Assembly: GCA_023548195.1 (NCBI GenBank)
Contig: JAJHZJ010000335.1
Coordinates: 4,807,967-4,871,966 of the forward strand
DNA length: 64,000 nucleotides
Reading direction: 5' to 3'
From: Bettongia penicillata ogilbyi
Taxonomy: Eukaryota > Chordata > Mammalia > Diprotodontia > Potoroidae
Within the stretch, counting starts at the first letter, position 1. Each line of letters starts with the position of its first letter. The notes under the pieces were generated by a model. That model searched no databases. It was not told where the DNA came from and saw only the letters and a program-made list of their open reading frames with translations. The position numbers were made by a program, and so were the translations under genes. Shown in pieces: positions 10,601-23,126 of the stretch.

Positions 10601-13600
10601 TCCAACCCTTAGGGCTGGCCCCCACTCATCACTGCCACAGATGAGTAAGAGCGACAGTAGGGCAGTGATCCATGATGCGGGAGTCAAGAACCCAAGAACC
10701 CCTCCCCTGCGCACACACACCTCACACAGTACTTGTCGCTTCTTGCCCCTGGGGAGATTGTGTTCATGACCCTCTTCTGGATGGACCAAGAAAACAGGAC
10801 CCAGGACAGGTCTAAGAGTCAAGCTTCTAGCTCTAGCCCCTGCTCAATGTTTCTTGAGTCAGACAAGCGGGACCATTAGCCTCATCCCCAAGTCTTGAGT
10901 TCGAACTGCACTGAAGGGAACAGGGATATCTCCAGCCATCTCCTCTAGAACAACTCAACCCACCAAGCAAAGGCTCAGCACATAGTCCTGGGCCCTGAGG
11001 GAGCCACTCATATCAGAAAGACTATGGGAGCCAGAGCAGGAAAATGGCAATAGCTTTCTCTATACCCCAGAAGAAGGGAGAAGGGATCCAGGTGTTCCCT
11101 TTGATCTTAGAAGCCCCTTTTGCCTTGATGGTTTGGCTGCTTACTCCCAGGTGCTTGTGCTGGTGAAGACTCTGATTGTGTTGCCCTGGAAATCCTTGAG
11201 GCTGGTGCTCCCTGCCACTGAGGAAATGAATAGCTGGTTGGTATTGAGAGGGTTAAACTTCATTCCTGTGATGCTCCCTCCAGCTCCAATCTGAAAGAAG
11301 AAAAGCTGCATGACCAGGAGGAACTGCTGATCCCTTTGGTGCCTAACAAAAAGTGAGCCAGCATGGGCAGGGACCAGAAGTTCACGAGCCAAGAAAGCTC
11401 CCTCAGAACAGCGTTGGCTTCAGGGGCTATGGCTGGAGCTGCTGCTCAGCTTCCCAGGCCAACCCAGCCCAGCCAGCTCAGAGACAGCTCACCTGGCAGC
11501 CCCACAGACACACTACACCCAACTCACTCCTCTCAGCAGAGGGTACCCTGCTGCTTCTTGGCTACTAGACAGAATAAGATCCCCTCGGTCAAAAGGGCCC
11601 ACTGGGGGCAGAGCTCAGAGAAGTAGCATCAAACAGATCCCAGCCAGCAGCATGTGGACTTAGAAAACTCCAAATTAACATTATCTGTTTTGTATTTTTA
11701 TTTTGTTAAACATTTCCTAATTCTATTGGAATCTGGTTCAGGACATGCTTGGAGGTTTTGCTGGCCTCTCTGATGTAGGCTGGATTCGGCAGGAGCAGTC
11801 GTCTAGACACCCTGTGCTCATCCTAGCTCCATTAATCACTAGTCATGCAGCCTCAGGCTAGAGACAACCTCTGGCTCAGTTTCCTCATCTGTCCAGTCTG
11901 GTAGGATGGTTGTGCCAATCAAAGGAGTGAATGGGTGTGACTGAAGACAAGTCTTACACAAAAAGGCACTGTTGGATCCTCTCGGCCTCTCCTAGCCAGT
12001 GACCTGGGTCAATTCAGCCAACTCCCCCACTTCCACAACACTGAACTGATCATCTGCTTAGGATATGAAAGGGTTGGAGAAGAAAGTGGGGTAGAAGAAA
12101 AGGAACAGGCATTTATTAAGCACCTACTAGGTGCTAAGCACTTTCTGGATACCATCTCATTTGATCAAACAACCTTGTGAGACAGGGGCTCTTATCTCCA
12201 TATTATGGCTGAGGAAACAGAAGTTAATGGCCATAGATGGGGTCAGATGGGAATTCAGTTCTGAGTTAAATTCAAGCCCAGTCCCCTGTCCTATCTGCTA
12301 GGCCACCCAGCGGCGCAATGACCTGACAAGGGCCCATCCTATATGCTTGGTTCATACCTGTCTCCTTCTCTAGGGCCTGCAGGCTATAAAGTCACAGGGG
12401 CATGGTCAGATGTCTAAATTTGGAATGAAATGAGCAGTGCTGCTCCCAGGCTGGATTAAAATAAAAAGAGAGAGTGCCCTTCAGAGGAGGATGTTCCTGC
12501 TGCTGGGCGGTGTGCTCACTGGGAGGGAGACAGGCCTCTGCTGGCCCCAGACACTGAGTACGGTGAGGCTTTGGAGAAAGAGAGAGACAGACGGAGAAGA
12601 GAAAAGATGAAAACCTGGGAACGGTGAGGGAGATCCCCAGAGTCCCCAGTACCTGTACCTCTAGAAACTGCTAAGCACAGACTCCCCAGGTGAGATCTAG
12701 GGTGAGATCTAAGGTGAGAACTGAGATCATTTTCTTCTCTGCTGAGCTAAGACTTTATCTCACCCCCAAAGGGTTCATTTACTCTTGGGTAACTTCCTCA
12801 TGTCTTTGCACAAATGGGTTTACTCACTGAAACCATGTTTATATATCGAGCACTTAGTGAGAAGGAGCTAAATTGTAAAATAAGCTAATTCCCCATCCCC
12901 AGTGATCAGGGAAAGTGGTTTTTATTCTGAACTCCTAAAAGAAAAGTTGGAGGGAGGATGCGGTTGGGTACTCCTTTAGAGGGTTCAGAATAAACTGTCT
13001 GTTATTTGATGTGTGGTAGACAGATAAAAGTCCTAGGCCAACATTCTAACGGGACTGGCTGTATCCTGCCTGACCCACCCTGGCTAAACTGTTTAGTAAA
13101 AAGGTGGAAATCCTCCTTGGAGATGGGCCAGACCCTCAATCAGATATCTACCTGTGCCACATGCAAGGCAAACAGTCCACATTAGATGTCTATCTTGTGG
13201 AAGCTTGCCTGCCGAATATTTTCACACTATTTCCTGAGTGCTTCTCTAGAAAAAATAGGAATTAAAAAAACCTAATCCTGGGATTTTAGCTGTGGTTCTG
13301 GGGCTTCTTATTTTTCTCAAGCTTGTTCACAGTTTCTTTTAAAACTCAATGGTTCAGGAAGGACTTCAGCGTGAGCTGCCCTAGGCTCCAGTCACCACAC
13401 TGACGTGGAAGAGGGCAGGGGCTGCCCCCTACAGCCAGGAAAGGAAGGAGTAAATGGGGGCCAATCCCACGCCTTCAGTCCCAGCTTGGACCATTCCTCA
13501 GATGGGCAGTCTAGGGCAGAGGTGTCCACCTCAGGCCCAAATGCCACCCCAAATTCTAGAGCTGACTCAAATGTTAACTGGGAAATGGATAACAAAATAA

Positions 13601-16600
13601 ATACAAATACAGCATAGGTAATGTCACTTTGTGGTTTTCTGTGGCCTACAAGAACTTGTTTCTATTGGAATTGGATACCTCAGTTCTAGAGAAACGGTGC
13701 CTGCTTTAAGGGATTCAGAAGAAAAGCCACTTTCCCCGATCACTATTTAACAATCTGCTTCCTGTTTCCAGCTTAGCACCTAAGCACCCAACCTTAGTAC
13801 ACAAAAACCAGCCTATGAGAGGGCTGTCTGCTCTTAGCAGTTTGGTGGGCTACAAGTGCTGGGGATCAAGGGACACACTGCGGGCTGAGCTCCCAGTGTC
13901 CACCTAGCTTATAGGCCCCTTCCTCATTTTCTCTTCTCCAGTGGCACTCTTCAGCTGGCCCTATCCAGTGCAGGCCTACCACCCCTCTTACAGCAATCTA
14001 AGGATTCCCCTTCCTCTCCCCAGCTCCTGCTCTGTACCCCAGGACTCTTGTCTGTTCTACTTAGTGGGAAGATGCCTCCCAGGAGCTTGGGGTATCTTAT
14101 CCTACAGCAAAGTCCCTCCAACATTTGAATCCTTCTTTGTACGACTCTGGCTTGATTACCAGGTGCCAGTAGAGATTTTTCAATTCTAACGTGCTCAAGT
14201 TAATACTTTGTCACATCTACTAGCCCAGGCACCTTCAATACCCAATCTCTTTTTGAGGAGGGGAGAGTCATTGGGCTTTTTCTGCCAATCTAGTACTTGA
14301 GAAAGCCTCCCTCAGGTCCCTCACCGACCAGAGAAGCATTCAAAGGGGCAAAAGCATTCAAAGCTAAGCCCAGGAACTTACACCTTTAATGAAATAGGTT
14401 TTGTCCAGTACTTCATAGTCCCAGAGGATGATGTCTCCACCCTTAGAGCCCACTGCCAGAGTGCTGGGGTGAGTCGGGTGCCATTCCAGGCACGTCGTTC
14501 TTCGGTCAAAGGGACTGGCTGTGCGGAAAAGTCGGTAAGAGTCCAAAGAGTGCAAAAAGGCCTTCTGAAGACACTGGTGGCAGAGAGGACAGAAATGGGA
14601 CTCAGACGTTGACATCACAACATGCCTGTTGTGGCTGTCACAGCTCCTGGGAACGGTATGGTCTATCTTCTCCACTTCTAGACAGCTCATTACCCAGGAT
14701 TATGACTGGGAAGCCACCAGCTGTCATCGACAACCCCCTGCTGGAGAGTACAAGACACACTCTGGTCCTACCCTCCCTAACAGGCTGTTACTTGGATCAG
14801 GGTGTTTACATTCACTCAAAGTCAGACAGTCTGATCATGTCCTTTACACACAATTAACTCAACCATTCCGTTCCCTCACGTTAGAGGGAAATCTGTCACA
14901 ACAATGGCCAAGGGGCCACCGCTCCATTCCCTTTAGGACCATCTTCAATGGAGATCTCACCTGCTGGAAGGACGCCTGAGGTGCTCTGCCCAGCTGATGT
15001 TGGTGGAGAGCCCAGATTATGCTATAAGGGCATTCTCTCTGGCCAGCTGACCCAGGCTGATGCCAGCCTGAAGCATCATCCCCTCTGCCCAAGCCTGCCA
15101 AGCAGAAGAAATAAATGTTTCCCGCTTCACCCCAAATTATCATCTACCCCCTAACGCAAGTAAGAAGAAACTGATTTTGCTTCTGAAAGCAGTCAAAGAG
15201 GAGGGAATGGGGGAAGCCTGAGATATGACCTTAGTTATAACAGCAAGCCAATATCACTTCTGTCCACCCAGACCACACACCACCTGCCACAGGATTTTCC
15301 ATATTCCTCTTAACCTTGACCTAGTACAATAGGAAATAGACACAGAAAGTAGCAATTACCCTCCACTCCCAGGGCAGTAATTTTGAATTAAACAAAGATG
15401 GTCTGATTGTGGATGCCCTGGGATCTCAGACATGGAAAATAAGCTAGGAAATATGAACTGCCTTGCAGAGCTTCTAAAATTATTCTAGGAAAACTCTGAG
15501 AGGAAATGATGTGCTTCAGATGACAAAATCCAATCTTAAATCCAAGAGAGCACATGATGTAAAAAGTAAAAAGGGGCGACGCAGAGGTGACTGTTTGCAA
15601 GCAGAGACCGTAAGGTGAATGGCTGTTAGACTTAGGGTTTTCCATTCCAAAAGATCAAGCACACCCAGGGGGATTGATCATGGCCACAATTGCCTTCATC
15701 CAAATTTAGGCAGCTCTCAATTTGAGGGCTACTCCAGGGGGCTGAGTCTACTATAATCTGCCATTGGAATAGCTCCAAACACTTCCAAAAGCTACAAATC
15801 CAACGTAGTCACCTTATGGTCCCACAGACACAAAAAGTGTCTTACACATGATACTTCAGTCTGAAAGGAGACCTAGAAGCAAATGGTGAGGGATCTGCTA
15901 GTGTGTGCCAGGTCTGAGTCCCGAGTCCCAGGAAATCATCTGAAAATGACACAGAATAGTTCTGATATTCAGGCACAACAGGAAAACCTGTCATCCACTA
16001 TCCTTCCTAGAGGCCGTAAGGAATTGTAGCAAAACTCCATCATATGGAAGAGCTCCCAATGAAGACTGCCAAGTCTCGGCCAATGACTCATCTGTTTCCC
16101 ATGGTATTCCATAGGATAAAAATCCTGGCACGATGAGGTATCAGTAAATGCTCAGAAATTTTTTGAAATGGAACCCACCCTGCCTCTTGCCCTAAGCCAA
16201 GGTAAGAACTGGCAGAAGAGCAGAACTCTAAGAAACACATGTTCCCAAGCTGGTTTCCCTCTCTTGGGCAGAGACTGAGACAAGAGCTCCAGATTTGGAA
16301 TTAGAGGCTCAGGGTTTGAATCCTGGCTGATTTGACAGGCCTGTGTGAACCTCAACTGCCCCTTCTTGGGCCTCCATGCTGTCCTGGGCAGAATAAGGGA
16401 ACTGCCCTAAGTGACCTCAAAGGTACTTTTGGGCTATGCCTTGCCCTTCCAGTCCAGTTAATAAGAGGCCCCTTCCTCTCATCTTGCTTCTGGATGAAGA
16501 CCCAGCACCCATCTGCCTCCGCCATTCTCCAAACTCCTGACCCAGGAAGAATGAACGTGCTCTTTTCCCTCTTCCTCCCCCACTATCACTCAGCAGCACC

Positions 16601-18035
16601 TCTCCTGTTAGGGCTTGTTGGATCTTTGCTATGGGCCCCCCCAGACTGTGGGGGTTAGATTTTCTTGAGTTCAGGAACAGGCTCACGGGCACTCTTGCTC
16701 TCCTACTCAAGACTTCAATAGAAATGCCGCTGTTTCCGCAAGTGCCCTGACCTCTCATGTCATCAAGCCTCAGGGTGCCTCAGCCACACACCCCAAACTG
16801 CCTCCATCACACACAATTCCCCAATTCAGCTGAAATGCCACTTCTTATCTTTTCATCTCTGTCTCTCAACTAAACTTAGTATTCAACTTTACTGTGACTG
16901 CTGGGGCCTGCACCCAACTCTAGCCTCACCTATAACCATTCAACCAAACGCTATCCTCCACCCTCAAATCCCTTACCAAGCTCCAACTCTCGTGCGGGTT
17001 TATCCCCATGTGCCTTCTGACCTCCTCTGCTGAACACCACCAGTCACACACTGGCTGGAGCGCAGACTAGCTATCTAAGCCCAGCTGGAGGGTCCTTCCA
17101 CCCTCCCTGAATGACCGGGAGTCACAAGCCATCTCTCTGCTCCTCCCTACCAAGGACCTTGGCCTCCCACTTTACACAAGAGCAGGCCCCCTGGAGGGAT
17201 GGCAGGGTCAGGTGGAAGTTAAGTGGGGGAGAGGTCTGCGGAACAAGTACACCAGTCAACAGGGCTGAAGAGGGGACTCGCTGGGAAGTGAGGGAGCAAG
17301 GACATGGCAGAGGGGTGGCCTTGGCAGGCGGCCCTCTTCCACCCCAGACTCAACTGGCTAAACCCCACTAGGCTGGGGAGCGGCTCTGCCCTGGGCCCCC
17401 ATCCCCGAGGGCGGGCATCTCCCCTCTCCCGGCCACGGTCCGCCGCCTCACCCCCGCTACATCCGGGCCTCCTCCTCACCCCCGAGTCCTGCCCAACCCC
17501 CTCCCGTCCACCCCAAGGAAGGCCCTCGTCTTCTACCCGGCCGCCAAGTCGCTGCGTGCAGGGTCTACACTGCAGTCCTGCGGACCCCGCCGCCACGAGG
17601 AGGGCGTTTCTCCCTCCGGACGGTGAGGACACGCTCGTTCCCTAACAGAGCGTTGGGAGCCGACTCCTGTACCCCTAAAAGTACGGGGGGCCGTCCCCCC
17701 GGCTCCTGTTCACGTGAAAACCAAACGTGGGAGGAGGGTGCGGAGGAGCCCGCTCCTAACACCACCAGCCCCGTCTAGACCCCGTCGGGGACTCGGGGTG
17801 CTCTGGGGCGGCTCTACAGCTCCGGCTGCGGGCACCCCGAAGTCCGCCGCGTCTGCCTCGGGCCCACGGGGGCGCAGCCTCCCCTACCCCGGGGCGGGGA
17901 GGGAAGGACGGAGGGAAGGTCTGCGGTACCCCGGGCTGGCGGCCGGCTTCTGCGCGCACACCGCCTCTTGGCTCGGGGAGGCTCCAGGGCTGGGGCGCCC
18001 CGCTTGCCGAGGCCCGCCGCTCTCTTGGGGGCCAT
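7615..18035 (-). CDS. DDB2: damage-specific DNA-binding protein 2, UV-DDB/XPE subunit (complete, 10 exons)
   Basis: WD40 protein that recognises UV photolesions in chromatin and, with DDB1-CUL4, starts global-genome nucleotide excision repair in the nucleus. Exons in transcript order: 18035-17930, 15094-14961, 14573-14382, 11290-11145, 10232-10133, 10044-9867, 9590-9448, 8243-8079, 7989-7944, 7757-7615. Phases close to 450 aa. It starts MAPKRAAG with a basic N-terminus ([11 protein letters not shown]). LHQHQLGR and [17 protein letters not shown] mark the first blades; the DWD-type box [11 protein letters not shown] that contacts DDB1 is intact. The lesion-probing hairpin FQH is at 326-328 (human 334-336), so the N-terminus is about 8 residues shorter. 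After EEAVRRK, where the human protein ends, the frame runs 31 more residues. The exon 1 donor (GTACCG) is weak, and exon 2 residues 36-60 are poorly conserved. Exon 3 uses GTAAGT, two bases past an alternative GT. Identity is certain; the exact exon 1/2 junction is less so. Confidence 0.95.
8244..9447 (-). other. DDB2: DDB2 intron 7
   Basis: A 1.2-kb intron between the exons ending at 9448 and starting at 8243. I see unique-looking sequence with no open frame of interest and no clear repeat. Confidence 0.7.
12098..12310 (+). mobile_element. MIR/CORE-SINE family copy in DDB2 intron
   Basis: GCATTTATTAAGCACCTACT, then AGGTGCTAAGCACTTTCTGG, ATCTCATTTGATC, GGCTGAGGAAACAGAAG and TGCTAGGCCACCC are hallmarks of the marsupial MIR/MON-type SINE. 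Confidence 0.7.
13515..13700. mobile_element. hAT-like short TIR element
   Basis: Opens AGAGGTGTCCACCTCAGGCC and closes GGATACCTCAGTTCT, imperfect inverted ends. The AT-rich centre includes GGGAAATGGATAACAAAATA. This layout is recalled from common mammalian hAT MITEs; the assignment is tentative. Confidence 0.4.
15095..17380 (-). other. DDB2: DDB2 intron 1, distal part
   Basis: A 2.8-kb intron runs from 17929 to 15095; the promoter-proximal part is GC-rich. A degraded MIR-like piece is visible at about 16270-16440 (GGGTTTGAATCCTGGCTGA). No p53 response element with two good decamers was found by eye, although human DDB2 is a p53 target. Confidence 0.6.
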
Positions 18036-18480
18036 CCCGCCCGGGCCCGGAGAGCGAGCAAGGAGGGGGAGCGGGTCTGGAGCGGGCTCCCCGAACAGCC
18101 CTCAGCCCCGGCCACTCGCCAGATTTACGCGCGCCGCGCTCGAACTAACTTCCGCCTCTGGTCCCGCCCGCTTCCGCCGGTGGCCCATCCCCTTCCGGGA
18201 GGGGGCGGGGAAAGCCGGCAAACCGGAAAAGGCTAATGGGAGGCGTGGGATTGGGCAAAGGATGACCTGCGCACTGAGGAGCTCAGCGACCGATCTAGGC
18301 CAGGAGTCAAGATGGTCGTCGGCGCGTTTCGTCAGCGACCCTGAAGCCGCTTCAGGCGCGCCCTTTGCCAGGCCTAAATAAGACCGCAAGAGCATTGACC
18401 AATCAGAACGTCGACCCCTGCTCTGAGGCTTCTAATTGGTACAAAAGCCTTCCTCGGCTTGAGGATTGGCTAATTCGTCC
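17380..18480 (-). promoter_or_regulatory. DDB2: CpG-island promoter of DDB2
   Basis: CpG-rich DNA spans exon 1 and upstream sequence. Upstream of the start codon (18035) are three ETS-type GGAAG cores on the minus strand (plus-strand CTTCCG at about 18149, 18171 and 18192) and a GGGGGCGGGG GC box at about 18200. CCAAT or ATTGG boxes lie near 18248, 18400, 18435 and 18464. There is no TATA box. This resembles a housekeeping repair-gene promoter; start sites are inferred. Confidence 0.6.
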
Positions 18481-18630
18481 GGGCGTAGCTGCGGAGGGTG
18501 GGTTTAAGAGAGGGTCGTCTGTTTGCTACCTCGGTAACAGAGGGCGAATGCTCGGCCCCTGGAGCGTTGGCCTGGGCCGAGCTCGGGATGCCGCGCCCTT
18601 GGCTAGCGTATACGGCTGCTACCCCGGCTT

Positions 18631-18806
18631 TGGGGTCCCGGGCCTCGGGGCCCCGATCGTTGGGGTCCCCGCCCTCGGGGTCCCGGGCCTCGGGGTGCCA
18701 GCCATCGGGGTCCCCTCGAGGTGCCGGCCGTCGGGGTCCCGGACCTCGGGGTGCCGGCCGTCGGGGTCCCCGCTCTCGGGGTGCCGGCCGTCGGGGTCCC
18801 GGGTGT
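18631..18806 (+). repeat. 15-bp GC-rich minisatellite upstream of DDB2
   Basis: About 11-12 units of the form CGGGGTCCCGGGCCT or CGGGGTGCCGGCCGT in direct tandem, with one irregular unit at 18707-18731. Being a multiple of three it keeps open frames on both strands (repeated GVPAL/GVPG), which is a consequence of the repeat and not evidence of a protein. It lies 0.6 kb upstream of DDB2. Confidence 0.9.
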
Positions 18807-20280
18807 GGGCTCCTCTGACCATCAGCCTCTGGCCCCGGCCTCATCGCCGGGGGGCCCAGCAGGCAGGGAGGGGCCCCTCCCTGGGCCAGGCAGCCCCCGC
18901 TCGAAGGCAGTTCCCCGCGAGACCTGGGGCCGGGGAGGCCGCTGGACTGCTCGGGGTCTGCTTCCCTCTTGTGCAGATTGGGGGAGATGGGCCAGATGCT
19001 CCCCAAGTTCCTGAAACCTAGATTCCCTTGTCTACTCCCACCACCATGCACACAGAAGGTGCTTAATAAATGCTTGGAAGACTAATCGATCGTAGGATCG
19101 CGGATTTAATGCTGGAAGGGACCTTACGAGCCTTGTAGATACCAGTCAGTAAATATTAAGCCTCTAATGTGCTAAAAGTGGGAGATAGGGTCAAAGGCAA
19201 AAGACGGTCCCTGCTCCCAAGCGGCTCACAATTGAATGGGGGAGACAATCTGAAAATGTTTGTTCCAACAAAGTGTAGACAGGATGTGTCGAGGATAACA
19301 GGACCGTTAAGGCCAGACTTCTTGTAGCATTCTGAGGCTTGAAATCTTTCTTGACTTGGGGTTGCATTTGGATGGAGAACCATATGCTACAGTTTCATGC
19401 AGAAGGTCCCCCGGGGGACTTATGGAGCCTGTAAACACTGAAGTCAGTGGGAGAGAGAAATGTCTAAATGGAGCCCTGGTTCCAAGAGCCCTTCTGTCAC
19501 CTAGGTGGTCCCTCTGTACCCACAAGTCAATATAGTTTGCTTAGCGCCTTGTCTCTGCCTGCACTGTGAGGGGCGAAAGCATAGAAGGTTAAAAGAGCTA
19601 CAGTCTAGTTGAGAACAAAGTCAGTTTGATTGAACCAGTGTCCATCTGGTATGCAGAGCACCAGGCTGTGTGCTTCCAGGGAAGACCCAGGTTTCATATA
19701 TTTGATGGTGGAGGTAATAGCAAACTATTGCAGTTCTTTGTTAGGTGGCAGATTGGAGAAGGGGATTTGAAGGGGTCACATCCATACTTTAGAAAAATTG
19801 CTTTAGCAGCTGAACGGAGAGGATGGATCAAGATGGATTAAGAGGAAGAGAACTGAGTCAAAAAGACCAACCAGAAAGTTATTGCTGTAGTCCAAGCAAG
19901 AGGTTATAAATGAGCTAGGGCTGTGGCTGTGTGAGCAAAGGGGAAATGACAAGATTTCACAATGGACTGGACATGTGGGGTAAGTCAAGGATGACAGTGA
20001 GTTTTAAAGCCTTGGTGTCTGCGAGATTGATGGTATCCTCGGCAGTTGGGGGAACTTAGAAAGAGAGGAGAGTTTGAGGGGGAAGAGAATAAGTTTTGTT
20101 TTGGACATGTTGAATTTGAGATGTCTATGACATGACAGATTCAAGATAGGTAACTAGAAGGCAGTTGGTGATGCAGAACTATAGCTCAGGAGAGAGACTA
20201 GGACTGGATCTATAGACTGGGAATTTCAGGTTCTTGAGAGGAATGAATCACACAAAGCAGTGACTGAGGAAGAATTCCTG
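18807..20280. other. intergenic, old interspersed repeats
   Basis: Contains a CACAGAAGGTGCTTAATAAA tail of an L2/MIR-like element (19050-19080), MIR-like sequence at about 19095-19260, and at 19675-20245 an older repeat whose relative occurs again at 26900-27690 (shared GACCAACCAGAAAG/GACTGACCAGAAGG and AATGACAAGA blocks). No gene is seen. Confidence 0.5.
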
Positions 20281-22350
20281 TCTGCTGATTCAAATGGGTA
20301 CAAATGATAATTCCAAAAAGATTCAAGAAATTGCTGACAACTACAAAGTCTTAGCCAGCTTTCAGCTCACAGGACACGTTTTCATCCCTGTTACTGTTAG
20401 AAGACAAGGGCTTCAGGAGAGAAGGCACATTTTGTCTGAGAACAGGACTTGGATTCTTGGATGACAGCTTTAAATACAGGGAGTATAAGCTTCTGAATAA
20501 CAATAAAAAGAGCAAACATAATAAATACATAAATGAAATAAGTAAAAAAATAAACATAGAGACAAATAAACCTGACTGGGGCTGGTAAGAATGTAATTGC
20601 CTAAAGTCTTGCACATCTAATCCTAAGGGCTTTAAAAACTGAAAAGGCAAGGGTAGGGACAAAACTGTGTGTGTATATCTACCAAGCTAGATAGAGGAAA
20701 GAGTAGCTATGATGTAGATGGTAGAATAAAAGCAGAAATGCCCAGAAATTCGTAGGAGACAAAACCCCAGAAAGTAAAACTTGTGACCTCAGGTGACTAC
20801 ATGCAAATGTACAAAGTCCAGGTTACAAGCTGAACTGCGGATGCTAATGCCGAGGGGGTAGGGAATCTGATCTCATTTATTTCACTGACACTTGGTGGGA
20901 TGACTGGCTCAGATATGGTTGTGGAAATAAATAAGAAATAAATTTCTTATTCAAAAGAGAAATGCTAGATAATGGGAAGGAGCGGGGAAGTGTGTTGAGT
21001 AGCATTGTATATTAGGAATGTATATTCGTGAGGAAATCTAGGAATCATTGCAGTCAATATCTAGATAAAGCTCAACAGACACGAAACCAAAATCAATCCT
21101 GTCATCAAGGTATATTCCAGACTACCCGAAAGAACAAGGAACTAGGTGAGGAGTCTGGGAAAGTGATCACACATCTGATATGGTCACATGATGGAATAGT
21201 GATGGGGGAACTTCAATTATCTGGATAGCTGGTAGAGCTCACATCCTATCATTCTTCAGGGGAAGTCAGTCCAGGGTGGGGTGGAATGCTCTTGAGAAGG
21301 GAGATTTTGAAGAGACAAAAAGAAACAATTCCGATGAGGAGGGAGAGGGGAGTGTCTAAAGACACTGGTTCCCATCATGCAGGGAACTTGTAAATCAACC
21401 TACATTGTTAAAAGACATGTACAGAAAACCATAGCAAGAACAGATGATGGGATCAATTCCAAAGTATGGCAAAGTCCAGTAAGAATAAGAATCAGGAGTG
21501 TTAAAACTCAGAATGAGTTAAGGCTTCTGAGGCAAGGGAAACACAACACAAAGGATTTTTAAATGTGTAATATTGTAAGGATCAAAGAGATAATGCACGA
21601 TTCACTAACTGAAGACCAAAAAAGGCTGAACTGCACCTGTTCCTGGTTTTCTCTGCCAAGGGGAATGATCTTTGGCCTGGAAAGGACTGAATCAAAATAG
21701 CTAATGGGGAGTTGATACCCAAGATAAGCAGGGGATAGCTGGAGAGGACATTCAGTGAGTTAGTTCAAGTTACCTGGACCAGGTTAAGGACATGCTCGGT
21801 TACTGAATGGATTGCAAATGTGATTGCTGGGCCATTGTCAGGGATCTTTGAAAGATCTTGAAGAACATGTGAGATAACACTGAACTAGGAGTTGACAAAT
21901 GTCCCAATTTTCAAAAAAAGGAAAGAGAATGGAGTCTGAAAACTTTTGACTTCAATTCCTGGTGAAATTCTAGAACATATTACTAAAGCGATGGTCAGTG
22001 AACTTCTAGAGAAGGAAGAAAAAGAGAAAGAACCAGCGTAACTTCAAGAACAGATTATCCACAGACCCACTTCATTTCCTTTTTTGACTGGGTTACTACA
22101 CTGATACAAGAGAGAAATGCATACAGTTGATACAATTTTAGCAAAGCATTTGATAGCCTTATGCTGTTACTGCGGAAGTCATGTAGACATGGCCGAGACT
22201 AGGATGCATCATGTGGTTTCGGAACTGTTGAATGATCAAACTCAAAAAGTGATCATTTATGGTTCAGTGCCATCTTGGAAAGAGAGTCTAGGCTTATTTG
22301 GCCCTATGCTTTTTAACATTTAATCAATGAAGGCAGAGGTAGCATGTTCG
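20280..22350 (+). mobile_element. degenerate L3/CR1-type LINE fragment
   Basis: Stop-riddled sequence whose last part, TTGGCCCTATGCTTTTTAAC followed by ATCAATGAAGGCAGAGG, resembles the reverse-transcriptase region of L3/CR1 LINEs. Boundaries upstream are uncertain. No usable frame remains. Confidence 0.45.
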
Positions 22351-22426
22351 TACATATGATTGTAAAGTAAACTAGTTACAATGAAATTTAGTTATCAAAC
22401 TATATTTCTTTTAAAGTTCATAGATC

Positions 22427-22974
22427 ATGCATACCCTTTGACTCAGCAATATCACTTCTAGGTCTGTATCCCGAAGAGATGATAAAAAGGGAAAAGGACC
22501 CACATGTATAAAAGCATTTATTGCAGCTCTTTTTATGGTGACCAAGAATTGGAAATTGAGAGGATGACCATCAATTGGGGAATGGCTGAACAAGTTGTGA
22601 TTTATGAATGTAATGGAATATTATTATCCCATAAAAAATGAGTGGGTGGATTTCAGAAAAACCTAGAAGGACTTACATGAACTGATGCTGAGTGAAATGA
22701 GCGGAACCAGGAGAACACTGTACATAGTAACAGCAACATTGTAACAATGGTCAGCTGTGATAGACTTAGCTCTTCTCAGCAATGCAGCGATCTAGGACAA
22801 CTCCAAAAGACGCATGATGGAAAATGCTATCCACATCCAGTGAAAGAACTATGGAGTCTGAATGCAGACTGAAGCATGCTTACTTTCTCTGTTTTTTTCT
22901 TTATTGTGGTTTCCCCCTTTTGTTCTGATTTTTCTTTCGTAACATGACTAATGTGAAAATATGTTTAACATGAT

Positions 22975-23010
<36 letters not shown>

Positions 23011-23126
23011 CTATATCAGATTGCATGCCATCTTGGGGAGAGGGGAGGAGAAAAAATTTAGAACTCAAAATTTTATAAAAGTGAATGTTGGAGACTAAAG
23101 ATAAACTAATAAATTTTTTAAAAAAA
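22427..23126 (+). mobile_element. 5'-truncated L1 (LINE-1) 3' end with target-site duplication
   Basis: Matches the 3' end of L1 ORF2 and the 3' UTR in pattern (CCCACATGTATAAAAGCATT, GGGGAATGGCTGAACAAG, AATGGAATATTATTATCCC, frames broken). It ends in an A-rich tail (23103-23126). The flanks TTCATAGATC (22417) and TTCACAGATA (23127) look like a 10-bp target-site duplication with two changes. It is 700 bp and cannot encode a protein. Confidence 0.6.
22975..23009 (+). repeat. (TG)n(TA)n microsatellite
   Basis: Alternating TG followed by about 13 TA repeats inside the L1 3' end. Confidence 0.9.

Larger units (their letters stand above)
11291..14381 (-). other. DDB2: DDB2 intron 3
   Basis: A 3.1-kb intron. 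It carries a MIR/CORE-SINE relative (12098-12310), a short TIR element (13515-13700) and a CTCF-like site on the minus strand (13422-13435, 12 of 14 consensus positions). The remainder shows nothing recognisable. Confidence 0.7.

Noticed and set aside
13422..13435. Third CTCF site (minus strand) in DDB2 intron 3
   Set aside because: Matches only 12 of 14 core positions, including mismatches at conserved C1 and A3; kept only as a weak note.
17380..18480. p53 response element in DDB2
   Set aside because: Human DDB2 is p53-induced, but no pair of adjacent decamers fitting the consensus was found by eye; a matrix scan would be needed.
18498..19051. Pentapeptide-repeat proteins (GVPAL/GVPG and the opposite-strand series)
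   Set aside because: Both strands are open because a 15-bp minisatellite has no stop in phase; no splice or family support.
20280..23126. Possible functional LINE open reading frames
   Set aside because: The CR1/L3 and L1 segments are full of stops and truncated; no frame longer than about 70 codons remains.
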